Below, in pieces: positions 43,996 through 51,679 of a stretch of DNA of 64,000 nucleotides. Within the stretch, counting starts at the first letter, position 1; each line of letters starts with the position of its first letter. The notes beneath the pieces are model-generated. The model ran no database searches, was not told the DNA's origin, and was given only the letters and a program-made list of their open reading frames with translations. The stretch covers positions 1 to 64,000 of the forward strand of contig JAJTIE010000030.1 of the NCBI GenBank assembly GCA_021300195.1. The letters run 5' to 3'. The translations under genes were made by a program, and so were the position numbers. Origin of the DNA: Bacteroidota bacterium (lineage in GTDB: Bacteria > Bacteroidota > Bacteroidia > J057 > JAJTIE01).

Positions 43996-45933
43996 TTAGT
44001 TCGGGATGTTGGTTACTTTCAGTTGAAAAGCATTTCTTTCTACCTGATTTCTATCCGTTGCGTTAACAAGCGCATCCATCGACAGATCCAGCCTACGGTA
44101 TCTTGCATCGGCGGGCAGTGCGTTGTTCTCGATGATGACTACGAATCGGTCTGCCGAGTTGACCGCCCCCACATCCCCAAATGCGAGGTTGTCTACCGCA
44201 TTTCCGGCCAAGAGGGCGGCTTTGTTATCTGCAGTAAACAGGCGCACGTATTCGGCATCCACGGTGCCAGGAAGGGTAAAATCTACGAGGTTGCCAGGCT
44301 CATACGTGCCTGCAGAGATAGCCCCCAGGTGGTTTCGGTGGCGCACCGCCACCCGGTACTCCGTGTCGGGTGTTGGCACGAAACCACAAAAGGCTACGTC
44401 ACCAGCCAGGCCATTTACAAAGGGCCGGGTAGACCCATCGGGCATCAGCCAGGCCAGAGATTCCGAGATCATAGCAGTACCTCCGGCATCCCAGATCTCT
44501 ATCCTTACTACATCCACGGCATTTGCGGGCACATCCACGCTGCGGTACATCTTGGGGTAGTTGCCGCCCTGATCGCTGGCAACTGCCGGGAACCGCCTAC
44601 TGTAGACCGAATCCAGTAGGGAGTAGACCAGATTGGCCACCATTTTTCTGTCGTAGTAATCTTTACGCATGGTGCCACCAGCCTGGTACGCGCCCTCTAG
44701 CAGGAGTTTTACCTGCATCCGCGCAGCGGGCCGAATGGTAATATCCAGCCGGTCCGTGGTGTCGGCCCCACAGGCATTAGCTATGGTGGCTAGCGCCACG
44801 GCGTTCACAGCGGGGCTGAGGGTGCCAACGGTGTACAGCACGCGCGAGGTTTGGCCCGAGATGGCTGTGTAAGTAGTACCGCCGTCTGTAGACTGCAACC
44901 ACTGAAGACCCACAGCTGGGTCTACACCGCTCACGTTGGCCCGTATGCTGTCCAGCTCGCACACATCGGCTGGGGTTATCAGGCTGGGTAGCCCGGCATA
45001 GTAGGCACAGCGGCCCAGGGCAAAGTAGCCTAGGGTGCCATCTGCAACCGGGTCGCTCTTTACCGCGTAGATGACTGGCACACCCGTACCAATATCCACT
45101 CCGGCGTTGCCGATATCGCTCCAGGTGCCGTTAATAAGTGCTGCCGATCGGGCTACCCGCAGGTTTACGAGGTCTGCCTCATTAACCCCATACAGATTAG
45201 AAAAGCTGGGCATGATGCTGCCCATGGTGGTCAGGCTGCCGCGCAGCATTTTTCCGTACCAGACGTTTTCCTCGGGTTCTATTCTGCTGATTCCGTTGCC
45301 CCGGCTGCCGGATGGAACCGGTGTAGGCAGGGCCGCAAAAACCATGATGGGTGTGGGCCCTGCCGCGTAGCCTATGCCCTGCAGGGTCACCCGGTTGTGG
45401 TCATCACCATTTCCGATCCAAAAGGTCTTGCTGGCCGAGGCTGAGCCGGCAATGCCCAGCTGGCCGTCTACATAGCCGGTGGTGCCAAAGTCTTGCACGG
45501 CATTTTCGTGCAGAATCAGCAGGTTGCCGGGCAGGGTGGCGCGCACCCGCCTTCCACCTATACTCAGGGTGCCGGCAATGTACAGGGTATCGCCCACCTT
45601 CAGGTTCTGGCCATTGGTATACAGGGCCCCCAGGGTGTCTCGCTTGCCCGCCTTGTACAGGTGCTCGCTACTGCCTGTGTAGCGGATAACCGCATCGGCG
45701 GGCGCATTGTGGCGCTGGTCGCCATTGTTTTCAAAGCTATTCCGCAGCCGCAGCTCGCCTGCGTGCAAAAAGGTGGCACCAGCATTTACCACCACATCAC
45801 CGGACACGCTCAGCTGGGTACCATTGGTGAGGGCAAAGATCCCCCCCGCTACACGCAAGTCTGTCTGTGCAGAGAGGCAGAAAGGCAGCCCAAGCAGAAG
45901 AAGAAGAAAGGTATGGGGGAGGAAGCGCATCAT
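43996..45933 (-). CDS. Secreted surface protein with dockerin-like C-terminus (paralogue)
   Basis: 645 residues from ATG 45933 (MMRFLPHTFLLLLLGLPFCL); the 36 residues upstream are not coding-like. After the signal peptide there is a beta-helix-like stretch (~25-180). One Ig-like unit with paired Cys follows (~315-400), then the same C-terminal module as the gene at 39243 (MQVKLLLEGAYQ, DVVRIEIWDAGG, YRVAVRHRNHLGAISA). It ends with two F-hand-like units, DVGAVNSADRFVVIIENN and DLSMDALVNATDRNQVERN; the second has lost the consensus Asp-x-Asp-Gly pattern. No T9SS sorting domain recognised. First gene of the surface-protein series. Confidence 0.85.
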   Translation of the reverse strand: MMRFLPHTFLLLLLGLPFCLSAQTDLRVAGGIFALTNGTQLSVSGDVVVNAGATFLHAGELRLRNSFENNGDQRHNAPADAVIRYTGSSEHLYKAGKRDTLGALYTNGQNLKVGDTLYIAGTLSIGGRRVRATLPGNLLILHENAVQDFGTTGYVDGQLGIAGSASASKTFWIGNGDDHNRVTLQGIGYAAGPTPIMVFAALPTPVPSGSRGNGISRIEPEENVWYGKMLRGSLTTMGSIMPSFSNLYGVNEADLVNLRVARSAALINGTWSDIGNAGVDIGTGVPVIYAVKSDPVADGTLGYFALGRCAYYAGLPSLITPADVCELDSIRANVSGVDPAVGLQWLQSTDGGTTYTAISGQTSRVLYTVGTLSPAVNAVALATIANACGADTTDRLDITIRPAARMQVKLLLEGAYQAGGTMRKDYYDRKMVANLVYSLLDSVYSRRFPAVASDQGGNYPKMYRSVDVPANAVDVVRIEIWDAGGTAMISESLAWLMPDGSTRPFVNGLAGDVAFCGFVPTPDTEYRVAVRHRNHLGAISAGTYEPGNLVDFTLPGTVDAEYVRLFTADNKAALLAGNAVDNLAFGDVGAVNSADRFVVIIENNALPADARYRRLDLSMDALVNATDRNQVERNAFQLKVTNIPN

Positions 45934-46111
45934 GCCTGTCCAAAATTTTGAAGATTGTAACAACTGGTATAAACTATATACGGGCGCACAAAAGACAACA
46001 TGCCCCAGAGCCCGGAAACACCGCGCCGAAACAGACAGCAAGCAGGAATGGGCATCATAAATACTTTGAATTACACTATTTTGTTACGTCAGACATACAA
46101 ATATAAAGAAA

Positions 46112-46128
46112 AGGGGCATTGGGCCCCT
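46112..46128 (-). terminator. Intrinsic terminator after the STAND gene
   Basis: Minus strand: AGGGGC, 5-base loop, GCCCCT, followed by TTTCTTTATATTTG. Located 26 bases after the stop codon at 46154. Confidence 0.7.
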
Positions 46129-46153
46129 CTTCTATTTCCACACCCAGGCTGTC

Positions 46154-49100
46154 CTATTTCGCCTTTAGCAGCAGCTTTTGCCCCACCTTCAGCTCGTTGG
46201 AGGTAAGCCTGTTTAGCGCCTTCAGCTCAGATACGTCCATGCCATACTTCCGCGCGATGATGAAGAGCGACTCGCCCTCCTGCACGCGGTGGAAGCGGGG
46301 CCTGCGCTCGTACTGCCGAACGGGGTCTAGCCGGTCTTTCGATTCCAGTTCTTCCTCTGTGTCTAGCAGGGTGCCATCCAGGTTATCCTTCACATCGGCA
46401 TTGGGCTCCAGGCTCAGGTCTTCCTGTAGGAAGAAGAAGTCTTTCTCGGTTTGTGTCAGGTCTCGCTTCTTCAGGTTCTTGCGTACATAGTCTAGCAGTT
46501 CCTGGCGGTCTGGCAGCACCTTGTACACCTGTATGGAGAATCTGGGGTCGCGCGGGAAGCGCGAGACGGACATGGCAATCTTGCTGCCATCGGGGCTAAA
46601 CACGGCGTAGTAGCCATTAGCATCATGGCCGTCGTAGGTGGCCAGGTGCACGTAGCTGCGGGCATCCCACAGGCGGGCGGTATGGTCGTCGCTGCTGGTA
46701 AGGATATGCTTGCCGGTGCTGCTGAACTCGGCATGGTACACCGGCCCGCCATGTGCCCCCACCCCTTTCAGCTCACCCAGCATCTTGCCGTTGGCCGTAC
46801 TCCACACTTTCGAGCTGAAGTCGGTGCTGCTGGTTACCACCTTCTTATTGTCGGCACTGAAGGCGGCGTGCAGCACAGCGGCCTCGTGCCCCTTCAGCCT
46901 ACTGCGGATGTTGCCATTCACGCCGTCCCAGATGATGGCGGTTTTATCTTCGGACGTAGTTACCACCATACTGCCGTCGGGGCTGAAGGTGGCAAAGGTA
47001 ACGGGGCTGCCGTGGCCCCTCATATCGGCCAGCAGGGTTCCACCCTCGGCTTCCCACAGCTTCACCATCCCATCTGCCCCGGTGGTTACCAGGCGGGTAC
47101 CCTGGGGGTTGAAGGCTACATGCAGCACAGCCTCTGTGTGGCCCTGTAGCACGGCTATGCGTCCGCCATTCTCGCCGAAGAGGAGAGCCGTTTTATCCTT
47201 GCTGGCAGTAGCTACCCGGCGGCCATCCGCCGATAGGGCTGCGGAGGTAAGCAGATCCGCATGTCCGCGGAATACGGCCACTTCTCTGCCCGCCTCCAGT
47301 GCCCACAGGCGGGCGGTGAAGTCCTCGGCCAGGGTAACCACCTGGCGGCCGTCGCGGCTAAACACGGCATTGTCTACAATATGGGTGTGCTTATAGTAGG
47401 TGGTTTTCAGCTTGTTGGTACTCAGGTCCCACAGGCGGGCGGTTTTATCCATGCTTGTGGTAATCAGGTACTTGCCGTCGGGGCTAAACTGGTTGTACAC
47501 CACCTTATTCGTGTGGCCCAGCAGCATGTTTTCGGGCCGATCGCGGTTGTTCATCATCCGGTCGGCCGCGTTGTACAGGGCTCCCTCTGCCTCTGCCACA
47601 TAGGGTCTGCTGTCCTTGCCGCCTATGGTTTCGGGCATGGCGCGCAGGGCTATCAGCAGCCCCAGTTCATACTGGCCCTGCTGCACCTGTTCTTCGGTCA
47701 GGTTAGCCAGGAAGCGGCTCTGGTTTTCCTGAGCGCTGTTTCGCTGTACACGGGCCTCCTCCAGGGCCTCCTCGGCCTTTCGGCGTTGCAGCTCGGCTAT
47801 CTCGGTTTGCTCCTGGGCTACGCGTGCGCTCTCTTCGGCTTCCTTCTTGCGCAGTAGGGCTATGCGTGCGTTTTCTTCTGCCAGGGCTTTCTGCTTCTCC
47901 GCGTAGCGCTTGCGTTCTTCTGCCGTTATGCGTTCGCGGCGCGCTACCTTTTCTTGCATTTTGGCTTGCAGCAGGTTTATCTCGGCTATCAGCGTTTGTC
48001 GGTCGGCCTTGGCGCGCTGTAGCTCGGCCAGGGTTTTCTGGCGTTCGGCCTCTTTCCGCTGGTTGTCGACCTCTGTTTTTTGGGCAATAGCCAGTTGTTC
48101 TTTCTCCTTGGCTATCTCGGCCTGCTGTAGGGCAAAGATGGTCATGGCTATGGCTGCCAGCAGCAGGGCCAGGATGACGACCAGGGCAAAGATGGCGGCC
48201 CTGCGCTGCCGTTCCAGCTTTTCCTGGCTTAGCAGCAGGAACTCGTCCAGATCCTCCAGATAGAGCTCGGCCTGCTCGGTCACATCCATCTCCGGCAGGA
48301 TCTCCTCCGGTGCTATGTAGCGGCGTATCCAGGCCGTGGTGGGCCGGGTATCCTCATACCAGGTGCTGAAGTAGCTGTAGGTGCCTCGGTTCAGCAGGTA
48401 CTTGGGCCGGCAGTCGTGGTCTAGCCAGCGGTTTAGCTGCACCTTTACATCGGCATAGGTAGCCACGCGCTTATGCTCGCGCTCTGCCCATTCTATCAGT
48501 TTGTCCCAGTTTCGTATCAGGGCCTCGTGGGTAATGTCTAGCACCACGCTGGGGGCCAGGTCATAGGGCTCGGGCTTTTCGGGGTCTATGTAGGGCTGGA
48601 TAAAGGTATTGCCCGGCTCGCGGAAGATGTTGAGCACCCGGCCCACCTTCAGGTAGTCTACCTCATCGTTGCCAATCAGGTCTGCAATCTCCTCCAGGGT
48701 CATGCGGTTCCGCACGGCCCGGTTTTCGTCTATCTTGGTCAGGCCGGTAAAGGCATAGCGGATGACCTCCTGTGCTTCCTCTTTGGTAATCTTGTCGTCG
48801 TGGCGTGCATTGTAGTACTCGTGCGCCACGGCATACAGCAGGTTGGCATGCCGGTTCAGGATGTTGCGCAGGGCAGGCTTGGCATACAGCTCGCGTGTTT
48901 CTTCGTTCAGCTTGCTAAACCAACGCTGATAGTCTTCTACCTCGGCCCTGGGCAGCTTCAGCTCTGCCAGGCCGCCCACCTTGGCATAGTGTATCAGGTC
49001 CAGCTCTTCCTTGCCCGCGTCTGCCTGCGTCCATATCTGGTGCAGGGCGTGCTGTAGCACCGGCAGCTGGTCCAGGCCGTCGCCCAGGTCATTCAGTATA

Positions 49101-50854
49101 CGCTGGCTCAGGCGCACGCTCAGCCTATTGCCATTCAGGTATGCGGGCGCATCTATTACCTCCTGTATCTCTTCGCGCTTTAGCCTGGGCACAAAGTAGG
49201 TGGCATTGCCAATCAACTCGGCAAAGCCGCGAAATGCCACGCACTGGCCGATGAAGTCGGACCGCATGGTGAAGACCACATAGACAGGCAGCCCCTCCTG
49301 GCGGGCTATGCGGATAGTCTCCAGCAGTACGTTTACTGTAATCTGGGCTGTGGGGCTAGCCACACCATCGCGGTAGTTCTCGGTATTGGTAAAGAATTCC
49401 TCAAACTGGTCTACCAGTATCAGCAGGTTGGCCGCCTGGCGGCGCATCATTTTTCGGGTCTCCTCATCGCCCTCCAGATACTCATTGCTGGTAACGTCGC
49501 AGTACAGGTCGCTTTTTTTGTACAGGTCCACTAGGGCCGAGAAGCCGTAGCTCAGGGCACTCTCCACCTCGTCGGGGTTGCGCAGGCGCAGTTCTTTGCC
49601 GATGGCGATGCTGAGGTTTCGCAGGGGCTGCCGCTCGGGCCGGAAGTCGGCCACCGCCCACTTGCTAAAGCTGGTAGACAGGAAGCCCCCCTTGAGGCTG
49701 GGAACCAGGCCGGCAAAAATGAGCGAGGATTTCCCGTCGCCAGAGGAGCCGGTTACCATCACAAACTTCTCCTCGCCCAGCATGCGCAGGATGGTGTCTA
49801 CGTGCCTTTCGCGCCCTTTGAAGAAGATGGATTCATCTTCGTTGAACGGGCGCAGGCCGGTGTAGGGGCAAAAACTGGTTTCGGTAATGCGGCCGGTTTC
49901 GGCCACCCGGGCGTGCACGGTGGTAATGGCCGACAGCAGGTTGCGCTTCTTAACCACCTCCAGCAATATCTGCGGTGCACGAAAGCGCAAGAAGCGGTTT
50001 CGGCGCGGCTCATCTTCGCCAATCAGAAGGAAGGGATTGTTTGACGAGGCACCGCCTACCACCTTCCACATCTGTTTCACAAAGCTGATGGCCCAGTCTG
50101 AAGACTCTTTGAAGTAGATGACTGTAAGGCGTGAACGGATGATCCGGCCCTGGGCTTCTTCCTTGTAATCCACCTCCGACTCTGGCACCACCGTTAGCGT
50201 AGTAACCCGCAGGCTCTCGCTCAGCTTCTCTATCGTCTCGTAGCAGTCTGCCGCATCCTGTATGTTGCTGATGAAGGCGAGGTCGTACTCTTTTTTGATG
50301 ACCTCCTTCTGGCCGATGCGCTCCAGAAAGCCCTTGAGGTCCTGAATGAAATCGGAGGCAGAATTGACATTGGAGAACATCATGTCCTCCGTCAGGTGGT
50401 TCTGGATAAAGTTGACCAGCTCCTGCTGCTCGCCTAGCAGCAGCAGCCCCTCCAGGGGCAGCTGCCAGAAAAACACCTTGAAGCTGCCGCCCGTCATGCG
50501 AGACTGGCCGATGGCTACCTCGTACTGGTATCGGGTGTGGCTTACGCTAGAGTCTGCATGCAGGGTACGGCCATACTCGCCGCCTAGCATGATGACGGCA
50601 AAGTCGGCCCGGCGCACATAGGCCTCCGTCTTGTCGCGCAGCTCCTGGTCGGTCTCATAGCGCTCATCCAGGGCCAGCACCTCATAGCCCGCTTTTTGCA
50701 ACATAATGCCAAAGTCGGCCCGGCGCGCCCCTATGTCCTCGGTGGTCCAGGCCAGGAAGACCACGGGCTTTTTGGCCTGGCCCCGGGCCTCTGCCCCCTG
50801 TGCCTGGCTGGCACCAGCCTGGTCGTTTACGAGAATAGATTCCGGATCATTCAT
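46154..50854 (-). CDS. Membrane STAND NTPase: TIR/DUF4062-like N-terminus, nSTAND1, coiled coil, WD40, LysM
   Basis: 1,566 residues. Residues ~30-118 form a DUF4062/TIR-like Rossmann fold (VVFLAWTTEDIGARRADFGI) and ~188-300 look like a second such fold. A linker YTGLRPFNEDESIFFKGRER leads to an nSTAND1-type NTPase (~325-790): Walker A GSSGDGKSS 369-377, Walker B LILVDQFEEFF 478-488. One transmembrane helix at ~886-909, then a long charged coiled coil (~910-1045), eight WD40 repeats (~1110-1446) and a LysM domain (~1521-1565: FHRVQEGESLFIIARKYGMD). With a single membrane crossing, WD40 and LysM would be on the opposite side from the NTPase, probably periplasmic. Family: STAND proteins are ligand-triggered switches, many antiviral. 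Single gene with its own terminator. Confidence 0.88.
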   Translation of the reverse strand: MNDPESILVNDQAGASQAQGAEARGQAKKPVVFLAWTTEDIGARRADFGIMLQKAGYEVLALDERYETDQELRDKTEAYVRRADFAVIMLGGEYGRTLHADSSVSHTRYQYEVAIGQSRMTGGSFKVFFWQLPLEGLLLLGEQQELVNFIQNHLTEDMMFSNVNSASDFIQDLKGFLERIGQKEVIKKEYDLAFISNIQDAADCYETIEKLSESLRVTTLTVVPESEVDYKEEAQGRIIRSRLTVIYFKESSDWAISFVKQMWKVVGGASSNNPFLLIGEDEPRRNRFLRFRAPQILLEVVKKRNLLSAITTVHARVAETGRITETSFCPYTGLRPFNEDESIFFKGRERHVDTILRMLGEEKFVMVTGSSGDGKSSLIFAGLVPSLKGGFLSTSFSKWAVADFRPERQPLRNLSIAIGKELRLRNPDEVESALSYGFSALVDLYKKSDLYCDVTSNEYLEGDEETRKMMRRQAANLLILVDQFEEFFTNTENYRDGVASPTAQITVNVLLETIRIARQEGLPVYVVFTMRSDFIGQCVAFRGFAELIGNATYFVPRLKREEIQEVIDAPAYLNGNRLSVRLSQRILNDLGDGLDQLPVLQHALHQIWTQADAGKEELDLIHYAKVGGLAELKLPRAEVEDYQRWFSKLNEETRELYAKPALRNILNRHANLLYAVAHEYYNARHDDKITKEEAQEVIRYAFTGLTKIDENRAVRNRMTLEEIADLIGNDEVDYLKVGRVLNIFREPGNTFIQPYIDPEKPEPYDLAPSVVLDITHEALIRNWDKLIEWAEREHKRVATYADVKVQLNRWLDHDCRPKYLLNRGTYSYFSTWYEDTRPTTAWIRRYIAPEEILPEMDVTEQAELYLEDLDEFLLLSQEKLERQRRAAIFALVVILALLLAAIAMTIFALQQAEIAKEKEQLAIAQKTEVDNQRKEAERQKTLAELQRAKADRQTLIAEINLLQAKMQEKVARRERITAEERKRYAEKQKALAEENARIALLRKKEAEESARVAQEQTEIAELQRRKAEEALEEARVQRNSAQENQSRFLANLTEEQVQQGQYELGLLIALRAMPETIGGKDSRPYVAEAEGALYNAADRMMNNRDRPENMLLGHTNKVVYNQFSPDGKYLITTSMDKTARLWDLSTNKLKTTYYKHTHIVDNAVFSRDGRQVVTLAEDFTARLWALEAGREVAVFRGHADLLTSAALSADGRRVATASKDKTALLFGENGGRIAVLQGHTEAVLHVAFNPQGTRLVTTGADGMVKLWEAEGGTLLADMRGHGSPVTFATFSPDGSMVVTTSEDKTAIIWDGVNGNIRSRLKGHEAAVLHAAFSADNKKVVTSSTDFSSKVWSTANGKMLGELKGVGAHGGPVYHAEFSSTGKHILTSSDDHTARLWDARSYVHLATYDGHDANGYYAVFSPDGSKIAMSVSRFPRDPRFSIQVYKVLPDRQELLDYVRKNLKKRDLTQTEKDFFFLQEDLSLEPNADVKDNLDGTLLDTEEELESKDRLDPVRQYERRPRFHRVQEGESLFIIARKYGMDVSELKALNRLTSNELKVGQKLLLKAK

Positions 50855-51097
50855 AATCTTGGTGCAGAAGCTATGGACAGAACACGAAACGGCACAACTT
50901 CAGGCCTAAAGATACCAATTTTCTGGTAAAAGAATAGCAAGGCAGGTGTCAGCTACTTGCCCACATGTGCCCCCCTAAATATCGGCCCTGGCTGTCAAGA
51001 ACGCGCTTGTTTAACATAACCGGCATGTATTGGTAGAAGAAGCGCGCTACAACCCGGCTACCTGGCCTACAGCGGCCCGGGTGTGTGGTACGGTACC

Positions 51098-51667
51098 CTA
51101 GCGGGCGCGTGCTTTCCGGATGGCCTCTTGCACTGCCTCAGGCAGTGCCTCGCTACCCTCCGGGTTGCCAGGCGTGCCCTGATCCTCGAGGAAGATGATG
51201 GCCTGCTTGCACACCTGCGCATGGGCCCCGTCCGGATACTCGGCCAGGTAGGCCTTGTAGAGCTTGAGTGCGAGCTCGGGGTTTTTCATCTCCACCTGGG
51301 CAATGCCGGCCATGCGGATAATTGCCTCCGGGCGGTCTTTGGCTTTTGGATATTTCTCGGCCAGGCTGTTGTAGAGGGTGAAGGCCCTGGAGTAGTCTCC
51401 CAGCCCACTGTGGTAGAGGGCAGCGGCTTCCATTAGCTGCTGGGGGGCCTGCGCGGTGCCTGGCCGCTGTGCCACCAGGGCCTCCAGGGCACGTGCCAGC
51501 TGCATCATGGCCAGCGAATCGGGCTGGGCCTTGCCCGCAGCTTGCCGTTCGCGGTTTTCTGCCAGCCGCTCACGCAGCTGCTCTACCCGGGCTTCTGGCC
51601 CGGTTTTATCCGAGCAGGCCAGCAGGCCCATGCCTAGTATACAGGCCAGTAGGACAATAGGCTTCAT
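51098..51667 (-). CDS. TPR lipoprotein (YbgF/BamD-like helical repeats)
   Basis: 189 residues. Signal peptide with lipobox (MGLLACSDK). TPR-like helices from ~60 to 160 (DYSRAFTLYNSLAEKYPKAK, NPELALKLYKAYLAEYPDG), as in CpoB/BamD-type envelope proteins. The C-terminus is charged. Lies 12 bases after the protease gene, so it is probably co-transcribed. A specific partner is not evident. Confidence 0.75.
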   Translation of the reverse strand: MKPIVLLACILGMGLLACSDKTGPEARVEQLRERLAENRERQAAGKAQPDSLAMMQLARALEALVAQRPGTAQAPQQLMEAAALYHSGLGDYSRAFTLYNSLAEKYPKAKDRPEAIIRMAGIAQVEMKNPELALKLYKAYLAEYPDGAHAQVCKQAIIFLEDQGTPGNPEGSEALPEAVQEAIRKARAR

Positions 51668-51679
51668 GTGTTGGTGATT

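Noticed and set aside
46492-48300. The WD40 and coiled-coil parts as separate genes
   Set aside because: The frame is continuous from 50854 to 46154, with no stop or internal start support; it is one protein.
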